A stretch of DNA of 64,000 nt from assembly GCA_018813765.1 (NCBI GenBank), contig JAHJBC010000006.1, positions 248,001 through 312,000 on the forward strand, given 5' to 3'. Under the pieces are notes generated by a model. It was not told where the DNA came from, ran no database searches, and was given only the letters and a program-made list of their open reading frames with translations. Below are positions 35,502 to 45,179 of the stretch, piece after piece. Made by a program: the position numbers and the translations under genes. The stretch is from Gammaproteobacteria bacterium. Lineage in GTDB: Bacteria > Pseudomonadota > Gammaproteobacteria > Burkholderiales > Gallionellaceae. Each line of letters starts with the position of its first letter. The stretch's first letter is position 1.

Positions 35502-36481
35502 TGAGCATGCTGCGCGTGGGAGTTGTGATAATTGGCCGCAATGAAGGTGATCGTCTCGTGCGGTGTCTGACTTCCCTGAAGTCTCAACTTGTGCAGCTCG
35601 TCTATGTGGATTCGGGCTCGACGGATGAGTCGGTGAAGGTGGCCATCGGCATGGGGGCGGATGTCGTAAATCTGGACATGACTCGGCCATTTACCGCTGC
35701 ACGCGCCAGAAATGAAGGGTTTGAGCGGATGAGGAAGCTTTTTCCGCAAACCGAGTATGTTCAATTTGTGGATGGGGATTGCGAAGTATCACCACTCTGG
35801 CTGGAAAGCGCAGTAAATTTTGCTGATACCCACCTGGACATTGCGGCAGTCTGTGGCCGCCGACGCGAACGATTCCCTGAAAAAACCATATACAACCTTC
35901 TGTGCGATATGGAATGGGATACGCCGATAGGTGAGGCAAAGTCATGCGGCGGCGATGTGCTGATGCGCGTAGACGCTTTTGAGAGTGTGCATGGATTTCG
36001 CCCGGATTTAATTGCTGGTGAGGAGCCTGAGCTATGTGTTCGTCTGAGGGCATCAGGCTGGAGAATCTGGCGGTTGGATCAGGAAATGACGCTGCATGAT
36101 GCTGCGATCACACGCTTTGGGCAGTGGTGGAAGCGGATACGCCGGAGCGGATACGCTTTTGCTGAAGGAGCTCATCTGCATGGCGAGCCTCCCGAACGGC
36201 ATCGCGTGAAAGAGTCTCGGCGTGCCTGGATATGGGGTTTGGGGATTCCTGTTGTTTCAGTCTGTCTGGCAATCTGGTTGGGGGCGTGTGGTTTCGCAAT
36301 GCTGATAATTTATCCTGTACAGGTTGTTCGCCTTGCATTGCAGGGCACACGTTCCGTTGAGGAAAACTGGTGGCGAGCCCTGTTTCTTGTGTTGGGCAAG
36401 TTTCCGGAGGCAATCGGGCAGATGAATTTCATATATAACAGGCTTGCAGGGAAGACAGCGCGCCTGATTGAATACAAGTGA
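35501..36481 (+). CDS. Glycosyltransferase family 2 with C-terminal membrane part
   Basis: 326 aa from ATG 35501 (TGATG overlap with the previous gene; the ORF-track start is a TTG one codon earlier). GT-A motifs: VGVVIIGRNEGDRLVRCL, VYVDSGSTDES, FVDGDCEVS (DxD equivalent DGD) and AGEEPELCVRLRASGW (catalytic acid region). A C-terminal hydrophobic segment follows. Similar genes occur in exosortase-linked EPS loci. Confidence 0.87.
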   Translation: MSMLRVGVVIIGRNEGDRLVRCLTSLKSQLVQLVYVDSGSTDESVKVAIGMGADVVNLDMTRPFTAARARNEGFERMRKLFPQTEYVQFVDGDCEVSPLWLESAVNFADTHLDIAAVCGRRRERFPEKTIYNLLCDMEWDTPIGEAKSCGGDVLMRVDAFESVHGFRPDLIAGEEPELCVRLRASGWRIWRLDQEMTLHDAAITRFGQWWKRIRRSGYAFAEGAHLHGEPPERHRVKESRRAWIWGLGIPVVSVCLAIWLGACGFAMLIIYPVQVVRLALQGTRSVEENWWRALFLVLGKFPEAIGQMNFIYNRLAGKTARLIEYK

Positions 36482-36607
36482 GTGGTCAAATTCTGGAATT
36501 CTTTGCCGTCAATTGAATAATTCAGCGTTTCCCCAAGCTGAAATATCTGTAGAGTTGGATTGGGAGAAATTACTGGCCGTCACAGTAATCAGAAGAAGGT
36601 AATAATA

Positions 36608-37525
36608 ATGAGGGTCGGTGTCGTCGAGACTTTAGGTCATGTCCATCGCTTGGGTAGAGCGATGCATCCTTCTATTACCTTGAACAGTTTCAAGCATCAG
36701 GTCATTTTGATCTTGTTGACCCTGAAATCCCTTCCGGAAATTCGGAAGTGGTATGAGAATTCTGACAACCCATTGCTTGCCCGGGCATTGAAGCGTTTTC
36801 CGCTGATAAGCGGAGCGATCTACTGGCCTTATATAAATCACGCCTGGTCGATGAAACAGCGTCTGGCAACTATCGATCAGCATTACTACATGCTTGGCGG
36901 ACCTGCGGCGATCATCGCTCACGCTACCTTTGAGAAGGTGGAACTGGCACGATTGGACGATAGTTATGCCGGGCTGCATCTGGCGCTGGACAAAGCCGAG
37001 TGGTTTCTGCGTGAGGGTGAGATAGTCCTCAATCTGTTCGTCAATGACCAGCGTATCTATTCCATCGCGTTCACTCTTGGCATAGAAGCTGGCCAACCTT
37101 TGATTTTTGTGGGCGCACTGCAAGGGGTAAAATCTGAGGCCGCGCGGGGGCTATATCGCGATATTACCCACGCCCTTCACGGCATGAGGCCGCGTGACTT
37201 TCTGATGGGTGCACTCAAGCTGACGTGCGCTGAGCTTGATATTCGCAGAATATGGGCAGTTTCCGGCGAGTACCGCCAGCATAACAGCAGTTATTTCGGT
37301 GATTCACATAAGGAGAAGGTGTTAGTTGCTTACGACGAGGTGTGGCTTGAACAAGGCGGATTGGAGCTCGACAACGGCTTTTTCGAAATTCCCACCATCA
37401 TCAGCCGCAAAGACACGGAAGAGATCCCCGCTCGCAAACGTGCCACCTACAAGCGAAGATTCCAGATGCTGGACAAACTGGCTCTGGACATCAAGACCAC
37501 TTTAGCTCAGCATGCGGCGCTGTAA
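36608..37525 (+). CDS. VirK/YbjX family (DUF535) protein
   Basis: 305 aa from ATG 36608, preceded by AGAAGGT; the ORF-track start at 36560 is a TTG without support. Sequence features match DUF535 (VirK/YbjX): ALDKAEWFLREGEIVLNLF, IAFTLGIEAG, GALQGVKS and GMRPRDFLMGALKLTCAEL. The family has been linked to outer-membrane modification and peptide resistance in enterics, with unknown biochemistry. Its occurrence within an exopolysaccharide locus is unusual, though it could act on surface polymers. No membrane segment of note. Confidence 0.8.
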   Translation: MRVGVVETLGHVHRLGRAMHPSITLNSFKHQVILILLTLKSLPEIRKWYENSDNPLLARALKRFPLISGAIYWPYINHAWSMKQRLATIDQHYYMLGGPAAIIAHATFEKVELARLDDSYAGLHLALDKAEWFLREGEIVLNLFVNDQRIYSIAFTLGIEAGQPLIFVGALQGVKSEAARGLYRDITHALHGMRPRDFLMGALKLTCAELDIRRIWAVSGEYRQHNSSYFGDSHKEKVLVAYDEVWLEQGGLELDNGFFEIPTIISRKDTEEIPARKRATYKRRFQMLDKLALDIKTTLAQHAAL

Positions 37526-37601
37526 TCATCGAAGGTCGCTACAATTCAAAATATACAGACATTTTTAAAGGTGGGATTTCTTTACAGGATATCAAAACAG
37601 C

Positions 37602-38426
37602 ATGTACCAAGCTTTCTACGGTTTGAAGGAAAATCCATTCTCGATTCAACCCGACCCGGATTACCTGTATTTCGGTCGCCGCCATACTTATGCGTACGCG
37701 ACAATGGAGTTCGGAATAAAGAACCGGGCAGGATTTATGGTGGTCAGTGGCGAGATTGGATGCGGAAAGACCACTCTGATTCGGCATCTGTTGAACAACC
37801 TGGCGTCAGATCATACGGTGGGATTGGTTTACAACACTCATCGCGAGATATCCAACCTGTTGGAGTGGATCATGCTTTCTCTGGGGCTACCATATGACGG
37901 TAAATCCAACGTTGCGCTCTTTGATGCATTTCAGCGGTTTTTGATTGAGCAATATGGTTTGGGGAAGAGCGTGCTGCTGATCATAGATGAGGCACAGAAT
38001 CTCAGCCCGGATGCACTTGAGTCTTTGCGGATGCTTTCAAACATTAATGCAGACAAGGATCAATTGCTGCAAATCATGTTGGTTGGACAGCCGCAGTTGA
38101 AAGATATGCTTATGCGGCCGGAACTACTGCAGTTCTCGCAGCGAGTTGAAGTCGACTTTCATATCAAGCCATTTGCTGCTCCTGACGTACAAGGATATAT
38201 AGAGCATCGGCTGGCAGTTGCGGGCCGAAATTCTCCCCTTTTTACTCCTGATGCTTGCGACAAGATTGCTGAGGCTACTCAAGGTATTCCCAGGCGAATT
38301 AATATTCTTTGCAATACAGCACTGGTATATGGCTTTTCAGCCGAGGCTGAGCTTATCGATAGAACTTTGGTTGAAGAAGTGTTAAGTGACAAGGCGGAAT
38401 TTGGAGCTTTGTCAAATTCGGAATGA
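37602..38426 (+). CDS. ExeA/GspA-like AAA ATPase of the EPS locus
   Basis: 274 aa. N-terminus MYQAFYGLKENPFSIQPDPDYLYFGRRH is the signature of ExeA-like and PEP-CTERM-system-associated ATPases. Walker A GEIGCGKTT, Walker B LLIIDEAQN, and a C-terminal lid with IPRRINILC follow. Lacks the peptidoglycan-binding domain of ExeA. Co-occurs with exosortase/EPS loci in many bacteria; precise role unknown. Stands alone with 75-base and 178-base spacers either side. Confidence 0.85.
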   Translation: MYQAFYGLKENPFSIQPDPDYLYFGRRHTYAYATMEFGIKNRAGFMVVSGEIGCGKTTLIRHLLNNLASDHTVGLVYNTHREISNLLEWIMLSLGLPYDGKSNVALFDAFQRFLIEQYGLGKSVLLIIDEAQNLSPDALESLRMLSNINADKDQLLQIMLVGQPQLKDMLMRPELLQFSQRVEVDFHIKPFAAPDVQGYIEHRLAVAGRNSPLFTPDACDKIAEATQGIPRRINILCNTALVYGFSAEAELIDRTLVEEVLSDKAEFGALSNSE

Positions 38427-38604
38427 GTGGGAGTCATCAGGCTTTGTGATGGACGAACTGCATTGTGGTGATTTCGAAACGCGATGGTTGTGCGCCTATT
38501 CATCCATCTGAACCGGCTGATTGGGCGTGTAATAATTTCCTGAATAAGTTCCACGAGTAACTGTGGGCCGACAGGATCAGCTGTTTACATAGTGACAATG
38601 TTGC

Positions 38605-39852
38605 ATGCCAAATATTCGAAATAATATGATTACAGGGGAAGCGCCAGCTGTGAATCAGTTTCGTATCGCATATCTCATCAATCAGTATCCCAAGGTTAGT
38701 CATACCTTTATCCGGCGCGAAATTCTGGCACTCGAACGCCAGGGTTTCGACATACAGCGTATCGCGCTGCGCGGCTGGGATGCTGAGCTTGCGGATGAAG
38801 AGGACAGACGGGAACGAACCCGGACGCAATATGTGCTGCAAGAAGGTATCTTTGCCCTGCTGTGGGCTGTATTGCGGACGCTACTGACGAGGCCCCGACG
38901 ATTTGCGTCAGCACTTATGCTGGCATTTCGCATGGGACGCGGAGGTGAGCGCCCATGGCCATATCATCTGGTTTATCTTGCCGAGGCATGCCACATATTG
39001 CCGTGGTTGAAATCCTTCGGCGCAAACCACGTGCATGCCCATTTCAGCACCAATTCGACAGAAGTTGTGATGCTGGCAAATGCCATGGGTGGCCCCCCCT
39101 TTAGCTTTACGGTTCACGGACAGGTAGAGTTGTATTATGGTGGGCTAGCGGAAAAGGTACGCCGGGCAGCTTTTGTGGTGGCGATCAGTTCTTTCGGACG
39201 AAGCCAGCTATATCATTGGATTGATCATGCTCTCTGGCACAAGGTAAAAGTGGTTCATTGCGGGCTGGAGGAAGCATTCCATTCTATGGAGACATCTCCG
39301 CCTGCCGCCGCACCGCGGTTGGTCTGTGTAGGTCGACTGTCCAAGGAAAAAGGGCAGTTGTTGCTGGTCGAGGCCGCGCACAGGATGGCCGAGAAGGGCA
39401 TCAGGTTCGAATTGGTATTGGCGGGTGATGGTGAGATGCGCTCGGAAGTGGAGAATCTGATCGCTCACTATGGCTTGGCTGGACAAATCCGGATTACCGG
39501 CTGGATAAGCAGCAACCAGGTTCGAGATGAAATCCTGGCAGCACGCGGATTGGTTCTCCCCAGTTTCTCCGAGGGGCTTCCAGTAGTGATCATGGAGGCC
39601 ATGGTACTGCGCAGACCAGTGCTGGCAACCTATGTGGGAGGGATTCCAGAACTGGTGCGACAGGGAATAGACGGGTGGCTTTTCCCGGCTGGGTCAATCG
39701 AAGACTTAACGGCAGCCATGGAGGATTGTTTATTTAAGTCTCCCGGTGAGTTAAGGAGAATGGGCGAAGCCTGTTTCGACCGTGCTGTAGAGCGGCACTC
39801 GATCGACACCGAGTCGGCGAAGCTTGCTAAACTGTTTCTGGAAACCACCTAG
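38605..39852 (+). CDS. Glycosyltransferase family 4 (WcaL/AmsK-like)
   Basis: 415 aa. N-terminus FRIAYLINQYPKVSHTFIRREILALERQGFD is typical of the WcaL/AmsK group of colanic-acid/amylovoran glycosyltransferases. The GT-B C-terminal half has LVCVGRLSKEKGQLLLVEAA and the catalytic LPSFSEGLPVVIMEAM (EX7E). Cytosolic; builds the repeat unit. The start could be 38605 or the internal ATG at 38626. Confidence 0.9.
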   Translation: MPNIRNNMITGEAPAVNQFRIAYLINQYPKVSHTFIRREILALERQGFDIQRIALRGWDAELADEEDRRERTRTQYVLQEGIFALLWAVLRTLLTRPRRFASALMLAFRMGRGGERPWPYHLVYLAEACHILPWLKSFGANHVHAHFSTNSTEVVMLANAMGGPPFSFTVHGQVELYYGGLAEKVRRAAFVVAISSFGRSQLYHWIDHALWHKVKVVHCGLEEAFHSMETSPPAAAPRLVCVGRLSKEKGQLLLVEAAHRMAEKGIRFELVLAGDGEMRSEVENLIAHYGLAGQIRITGWISSNQVRDEILAARGLVLPSFSEGLPVVIMEAMVLRRPVLATYVGGIPELVRQGIDGWLFPAGSIEDLTAAMEDCLFKSPGELRRMGEACFDRAVERHSIDTESAKLAKLFLETT

Positions 39853-39885
39853 CGTGTCGATAATTGGGGCGACAATGCATTGTTG

Positions 39886-40626
39886 ATGATTGAGAACCGA
39901 CAAATTATTGGGCTGGACGTTGTTGCATTGTCACGCAAAGATGCTTTGGCGCTGCTTGAAAAGCGAATCAGCGACAAGGTTCCGACTCGACTGGCTTTTG
40001 TGAACGCAAATTTGGCGAATACTGCATATGAGGATGAAGGCATTCAAAATATGCTTCGCAGTTTTTTGCTGCTAAACGACGGGGCTGGAGTCAATCTAGC
40101 CAGTAAATTGCTGTACCGGCAACCTTTTCCTGACAACCTGAACGGTACTGATTTCACCCCGTGTTTTCTCGACCACTGTGGCGTTCCTTTGCGCATATTT
40201 TTGCTTGGCGCTAGCCCATCCGTAGTCGCCCGTACTGCGGAATTTTTTACTCGGCGCTGGCCTCAACACAATGTGGTTGGCTACCAGCACGGATTTTTCC
40301 CCAAGTCCGAAGAGGGACAATTGATTGAAAGGATCAGGGCCGCAAATCCGAGTCTTGTCCTTGTGGCAATGGGGAATGGTCTGCAGGAACGCTGGGTTGA
40401 AAAGTTGGTACCCGAGTCAGCATTATCCGCATGGGGGGTCGGAGCGCTTTTCGATTTTCTTTGCGGGGAGGTACATCGCGCACCTCTATGGATGCGCTGG
40501 CTTGGCATCGAGTGGTTTTTCCGCTTGCTACAGGAACCCGGAAGAATGTGGCGTCGTTATTTGATTGGCAACCCGAAATTTGTATTTCGCGTGCTGTGCG
40601 AACTTGGATCGAAGACCTTTAAATGA
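39886..40626 (+). CDS. WecG/TagA/CpsF-family glycosyltransferase
   Basis: 246 aa from ATG 39886 (ORF track starts with TTG 39880). GT26 family: IGLDVVALSRKDALALLEKRI, FVNANLAN, LNDGAGVNLASKL, GTDFTPCFLDHC and GVGALFDFLCGEVHRAPLWMRWLGIEWFFRLLQEP. Enzymes of this family transfer ManNAc(A) or related sugars onto a lipid-linked acceptor. Four-base ATGA overlap with the next glycosyltransferase. Confidence 0.92.
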   Translation: MIENRQIIGLDVVALSRKDALALLEKRISDKVPTRLAFVNANLANTAYEDEGIQNMLRSFLLLNDGAGVNLASKLLYRQPFPDNLNGTDFTPCFLDHCGVPLRIFLLGASPSVVARTAEFFTRRWPQHNVVGYQHGFFPKSEEGQLIERIRAANPSLVLVAMGNGLQERWVEKLVPESALSAWGVGALFDFLCGEVHRAPLWMRWLGIEWFFRLLQEPGRMWRRYLIGNPKFVFRVLCELGSKTFK

Positions 40627-41576
40627 TTAATGTCGCTGTAATTATCATTACATACCGCCGCCCGCTTGGCTTGATTCGGGTGTTGGAGGGGCTGGATAAG
40701 CAGCAGTGCAGCGATCAGTCTCGCTGCTTTCGGGTGAGTGCAATCGTTGTGGATAACGATAAGGAACATTCGGCTGCCGCCAGCGTCGAGCAGTTCAGGC
40801 TGAATAGCCCGATGTCTGTCCGCTACATTATGGAAGAGCAACAAGGCATTCCTATCGCCAGAAATGCCGGGATTGCAGCCGTGCCGGATGATGCTGAATT
40901 TTTTTGTTTCATCGACGACGATGAGTGGCCAGGGGAAACCTGGATCGATGAGTTATTGAAAACACAGCGTGCCACAGGGGCGGATTGCGTACTTGGCGCC
41001 GTAATACCTGTCTACCCGGAATCGGCACCGCGCTGGCTGGTTAGCAGTCATGTTTTCGACAGCTGGCAGTTTCCAGATAATGCCCAGTTAACAGAAGCAG
41101 CCTCCAACAATGTACTGATCTCGCATGAATTCATCAGGCGGACAAAGCTCCGTTTTGAGGAAAGAATGCGAATGACCGGGGGGTCCGATTTCCTGTTTTT
41201 TCGCCAGGCTGTTGGGCTGGGGATGCGCATTGTTTGGTCGGCAGGAGCTCCTGTATATGAAGAGGTTCCAATGAGCCGCTTGAAGTTGCGCTGGATTATT
41301 CAGCGACAATACCGTTTGGGAAATACCTTTTCAGTAAGTGAACGACTTACGGGAACGCGAGTGGGCTTGGCTAAATTGGTAGTGAAGGGCTTCATTCGGA
41401 TAGGCTTTGGAGTTGTCATGTTGCCTGCGCTACTTTTCTCTCCGTATTACGGAATGCGCGCAATTGTTCACATCTTGCGCGGTGCCGGAACGATTGCTGG
41501 TGCGTTCGGGCATGCTCATCAGGAATATTCACTCACTGGTCTGGCACTGGATAGGTCGGAACGACCTTCTAAATAG
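40623..41576 (+). CDS. Glycosyltransferase family 2
   Basis: 317 aa. VAVIIITYRRPLGLIRVLEGL, VVDNDKEHSA, GIPIARNAGI and CFIDDDEWPG (DDD metal site) are GT2 landmarks; a hydrophobic C-terminal segment (FIRIGFGVVMLPALLFS) may associate with the membrane. Ends 18 bases before the convergent polysaccharide deacetylase gene. Confidence 0.88.
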   Translation: MINVAVIIITYRRPLGLIRVLEGLDKQQCSDQSRCFRVSAIVVDNDKEHSAAASVEQFRLNSPMSVRYIMEEQQGIPIARNAGIAAVPDDAEFFCFIDDDEWPGETWIDELLKTQRATGADCVLGAVIPVYPESAPRWLVSSHVFDSWQFPDNAQLTEAASNNVLISHEFIRRTKLRFEERMRMTGGSDFLFFRQAVGLGMRIVWSAGAPVYEEVPMSRLKLRWIIQRQYRLGNTFSVSERLTGTRVGLAKLVVKGFIRIGFGVVMLPALLFSPYYGMRAIVHILRGAGTIAGAFGHAHQEYSLTGLALDRSERPSK

Positions 41577-41594
41577 CTGGCGCGGAGGCTACAA

Positions 41595-42626
41595 CTAGCC
41601 TAGACCGGGATAGTAACCGCTCATTCTGAAAGCAAGCTGGGCCGGCACAAATTCCCCTCTCGAACCCTGCACGTGTTTTGCAACCATGTCGTAACGGCTT
41701 AGCTGAAACCGGTCTGCATCCGGTCCATTGTTGCCCCATGTGGTGGTCACCGCCCTGCGATAACCTGCTTGAGCGACAGCTTGGGCAGTGCGGGCATCAG
41801 AGTTGCCATTTGGATAGCAAAAAGTATCTATTGGGATTCCGAGTCGCTCTTGCAGCAAACGGCGCGACTCAGCAACTTCATAGGCAAGCGCGCGGTCATC
41901 ACATTCCGGCATCAGGCAATGTGACATGCTATGTGAACCGATTTCATGCCCATCAGCCGCCAGCTCCGCAATCTCATCGAATGTCATAAGTCTGGCGAAC
42001 TCGGGTGCCGGGGCTGAGCCAGAAGCTGTTTCTAGTTCCTTGACCAGATGCAGACGCGCATCCAGCTTTAGCTTTTTTGAGGCCGCTACCACGGTGCTCG
42101 CCAAGTTATTCGGGCCGCTTGCGGATATTCCGGCTGTGGCCAATATTTGCATTAGTCGTTCCTGTCCGCCGTCTGTTTGCTTGAGTAGGTTGAGTATCGC
42201 AAAACCAAGTCGATCATGCCAAAGAAGCTCCTGCCGTGTTATGGCGGATACCGGTGCAAAAAAAGAGGCCTTGATGTTATGCCTGGCGAGTATCGGACGG
42301 GCATATTTCAAATTGTCATGCTGAGCATCGTCGAAGGTGATGGCGAGCAGAGGGCGCGATGTTTTTTCACCATTCAGATAGCGCTCATGCTGTGTTGCAA
42401 GCGTGCCGCAATCAAAATGCTTTGTGAAATAGGTCAAAAATGCATCGAGCTCTGCGGGCGTTACGACGAGACCTGGAAAAGGATAAGATTGACGTTCAAC
42501 TTCAGGAAGCACACGGTGGAAGGTTGCAATCGATAGTCGATCACGACCGCGCCTTCCAGGTGCTGTGAGTCCTGCCAGATATAAGAGACGCCCGATGTTG
42601 TTGCGAAGAATCCTTTTGGTACTCAT
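41595..42626 (-). CDS. Polysaccharide deacetylase family protein (NodB/CE4)
   Basis: 343 aa. NodB-homology motifs: LLAITFDDAQHDN (catalytic Asp pair), HSMSH (metal-binding H...H) preceded by GHEIGSHSMSH, and FCYPNGNSD toward the C-terminus. Removes N- or O-acetyl groups from a sugar polymer. No signal peptide is visible, so it may act on a lipid-linked intermediate in the cytosol. Likely terminal gene of the minus-strand operon that runs from 49898; it follows the beta-helix gene by 20 bases. Confidence 0.9.
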   Translation of the reverse strand: MSTKRILRNNIGRLLYLAGLTAPGRRGRDRLSIATFHRVLPEVERQSYPFPGLVVTPAELDAFLTYFTKHFDCGTLATQHERYLNGEKTSRPLLAITFDDAQHDNLKYARPILARHNIKASFFAPVSAITRQELLWHDRLGFAILNLLKQTDGGQERLMQILATAGISASGPNNLASTVVAASKKLKLDARLHLVKELETASGSAPAPEFARLMTFDEIAELAADGHEIGSHSMSHCLMPECDDRALAYEVAESRRLLQERLGIPIDTFCYPNGNSDARTAQAVAQAGYRRAVTTTWGNNGPDADRFQLSRYDMVAKHVQGSRGEFVPAQLAFRMSGYYPGLG

Positions 42627-42646
42627 AGGCAGGAGCGGCTCCGCTC

Positions 42647-44374
42647 TTACGGCTCAAAGGCGCCGATGGCAGGAGGAGATGGCCGTGTCGCGCCGGTAAT
42701 ATCCAGGGTTGATTTGTTCACGTTGCTGCCGGCGCCAATGAGTGGCGAGCCGGCTGCAGGCGTGAAATCGGTGCCGACCGCGGTAAACATCGGGTCATCC
42801 CCCTCAATGGATGCGGAATCGAATCCGCGAGCCGTAGCATAGGCCTGCCACGATGCAAGCGAGCCCCTGCCGTTTACCCATTCATACGAGGCGGCGGCCG
42901 AGTAACAATGGTTGTTGTTGATGAAGGCATATGCACTTAGTGCAAGCGGGTAATCAAAACAATTCATACCACCACTGCTCTCTGCTGAAGAAACAGAATT
43001 GTTGGAGAGAATGTAACCTGTCCCCTCAATATCAACGATTATTCCAGTCCCTCCACCACTTGAATTAGGGCCGAACCATATTGTGTTATTCATGATTCTG
43101 CTTCGAGTATTTACATCCTCCCCAGCCTTCGCCACCCGTATCGGAACCGATATTCCGATGCTTCCGTTGTAGGGCCAATCCTGAATGATGAGATTGTTCT
43201 CAATTAAACAATCAGGGCAATTTGTAACAGAGAGAGCTGTATTCCCTCCATTTATTATTGTGTTGCCCGAAAACCTGGCATTTCGGTGATACACAGGCTC
43301 GGGGGCACCAGTAATGTTGTTAAACGCAATTCCCCAGCAGCCACCTGTTGCTGCTGTCGCATCTATTTCAACAACGTTATTTGCCACAATCAAACCATCA
43401 ACCCCGATGTGAGCAACAATTGGAGCGCCTAGGCATGTAGATCCGTACTGGCCTCGAACATAGTTCCCAATAACAGTCACGTTTTCCGCTGCGACAGCCG
43501 AGATGTAGAGAGTATGGTCAAATACGGTGGAGCTGCCATTTCCATCCCAATAGTTATAGGAAATATCGGCATTATTGCCGCCCCCTAAGAATCCGAAAGT
43601 CCTGCTGTTGGTAATTCTGTTGCCGGTAAACTTAATATTGGTTGATGGTCTAAGTCCTAAGTTGCCTCCGGCATTGTAAATCGCTACGTCGAAGTTGTTC
43701 ATTTCAAGGTTGCCCATGCTCACATCATGAGCGCCATCGTAAAAGAAGAAGCCATTGTTTCGATTTCCAAGTGCTCCATTATCGCCATTTAGTTTGAAGT
43801 TTAGGAAGCGGACACCTCCACGATCTCCATTAACAGTGAATAGATTCCCTGTTCCTGCCACAGTATTAATGATTGGTTTGGCCGTGCCAGTAAAAGTGGT
43901 CGGAGTATATTCGCGCAAATCCACACAGGTCGTATCGACCGGACAGGCCGATCTCGTGATATTGAATAAATTTAGTGAATTGAAAGCCCCGCCTTTGCAT
44001 AGTGCAACCGTTTCGCCGCTCGCTGCAGCATTCAGCGTTGCGATTGCCGAGGCAATCGTCTGTTTCGGGGATGCTGCTGTACCGGGGTTTCCATCAGCAC
44101 CCGGTTGGCAATCGATTTCCGCACCTGTTCCACAATCGCAATAGTGAGTAATTGTGCCTGTTCGATAGGGGGTGGCTTCCCATGCCGCTACAACGTCAGC
44201 AATGGCCGAGGGGGGGGGCAGGGGTGGGTCGGTTGGGTCGGTTGGATCGTCGGGGTCGGCAGAATAGGGGGATACATTGCTGCCACCGCACGAGGCGAGT
44301 CCGGCTGCAAGGAACATTATTGCGAATAGAAAACCCTGTAATGGCCTTGAAACGTTAGCTTTGATATTCGACAT
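42647..44374 (-). CDS. Right-handed parallel beta-helix lipoprotein
   Basis: 575 aa from ATG 44374 (GAAGGGAAAACAA upstream), not the 44422 start. Lipoprotein signal with FLAAGLASCGGS, then a linker DPDDPTDPTDPPLPPPS and a long beta-helix of about 20-residue repeats rich in N, G and V (NVTVIGNYVRG, LIVANNVVEID, SGNTIINGGNTALSV, SRIMNNTIWFG, YILSNNSVSS). Such folds are pectate-lyase-like; it may be an EPS lyase or structural surface protein, not decidable here. Several Cys pairs may form disulfides. The coding strand of the linker contains nine consecutive C. Confidence 0.85.
   Translation of the reverse strand: MSNIKANVSRPLQGFLFAIMFLAAGLASCGGSNVSPYSADPDDPTDPTDPPLPPPSAIADVVAAWEATPYRTGTITHYCDCGTGAEIDCQPGADGNPGTAASPKQTIASAIATLNAAASGETVALCKGGAFNSLNLFNITRSACPVDTTCVDLREYTPTTFTGTAKPIINTVAGTGNLFTVNGDRGGVRFLNFKLNGDNGALGNRNNGFFFYDGAHDVSMGNLEMNNFDVAIYNAGGNLGLRPSTNIKFTGNRITNSRTFGFLGGGNNADISYNYWDGNGSSTVFDHTLYISAVAAENVTVIGNYVRGQYGSTCLGAPIVAHIGVDGLIVANNVVEIDATAATGGCWGIAFNNITGAPEPVYHRNARFSGNTIINGGNTALSVTNCPDCLIENNLIIQDWPYNGSIGISVPIRVAKAGEDVNTRSRIMNNTIWFGPNSSGGGTGIIVDIEGTGYILSNNSVSSAESSGGMNCFDYPLALSAYAFINNNHCYSAAASYEWVNGRGSLASWQAYATARGFDSASIEGDDPMFTAVGTDFTPAAGSPLIGAGSNVNKSTLDITGATRPSPPAIGAFEP
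44210..44218 (-). repeat. C9 homopolymer (coding strand) and GGTCGGTTG repeats in a lipoprotein linker
   Basis: Nine G on the plus strand at 44210-44218 encode the PPP part of the linker, next to tandem GGTCGG(TTG) units that encode DPTDPTDP. The frame is open in this sequence. Confidence 0.8.
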
Positions 44375-44573
44375 TTGTTTTCCCTTCGAATTAAAGCGAC
44401 TAGGTATTTGATTGATATGCACAGGGATCGAAGCGATGTAATCCCGGCATGCAGGCCAAATGCGTATTTCAAATCAGCCCATAAAGCATGCGGTCGGAGC
44501 AATATAGACTGCATCAGTCCTATTCGCAAGCCTTAGGATCTCATGCCTTTATGACAGCAGGCACTGCGCTTTG

Positions 44574-45149
44574 TCATTTCGGCGGAAATGCCTCAACGGC
44601 TGTGGCGGCGCCGATATCTGCACCCCGTGCAACCGGTGAGAGAGATCGCGGGATCACTCGGCCTGGCGGTGTGAGAATGATAGAGTCCGGTGGCACATCC
44701 CTTGTGACGACGCAATTCGCGCCGACCATCGAATGGTCGCCGATTTTGATTCCGCCGAGAACACGTGCGCCTGGGTAAATGTCAACGTTATTCCCGATTT
44801 TCGGTGTTCCGGGAATTTGTCCCGTACCTAGCGTGACATCGTGAAAGATCAAACAATCTTCACCGATTTCAACCCCTCTTCCAATCATGATGTTGGTGGG
44901 GTGGATGAGTTTCAAGCCGGGGCCGATGCGTGCTCCGCAACGGCCAGCCCAGAGGTGGATGTTGTATCGGCCTAAGGGTAACCGGAAAATGCGATATAGC
45001 ATCCACATCGGCATTCTCAGAAATCTGCTGGGCAAAGAATCAGCCCACATCCCAAACCGGAAGATCGCCACAATCCAGAATCCCGGATTGGTAAACCACC
45101 GACCATGATCTTCATATTTGGGGATGTCGCGTCGCAAGTTTTCGAACAT
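44574..45149 (-). CDS. Serine acetyltransferase-like LbH transferase
   Basis: 191 aa. MFENLRRDIPKYEDHGRWFTNPGFWIVAIFRFG, then hexapeptide repeats (IGRGVEIGEDCLIFHDVTLG, IGNNVDIYPGARVLGGIKIG) with VGANCVVTRDVP and a variable tail. A WcaB-type sugar O-acetyltransferase candidate. Third polysaccharide-type LbH protein in the window (others at 19314 and 34980). It lies 30 bases after the SGNH gene in the same minus-strand operon. Confidence 0.83.
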   Translation of the reverse strand: MFENLRRDIPKYEDHGRWFTNPGFWIVAIFRFGMWADSLPSRFLRMPMWMLYRIFRLPLGRYNIHLWAGRCGARIGPGLKLIHPTNIMIGRGVEIGEDCLIFHDVTLGTGQIPGTPKIGNNVDIYPGARVLGGIKIGDHSMVGANCVVTRDVPPDSIILTPPGRVIPRSLSPVARGADIGAATAVEAFPPK

Positions 45150-45179
45150 GGTTTTTCTACAAAAGAAGTATAGGTAATC

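Noticed and set aside
2560-45149. All four hexapeptide-repeat transferases being CysE paralogs for cysteine synthesis
   Set aside because: Only 2560-3291 has the SAT N-terminal domain; the other three are short WcaB-like proteins inside EPS gene groups.
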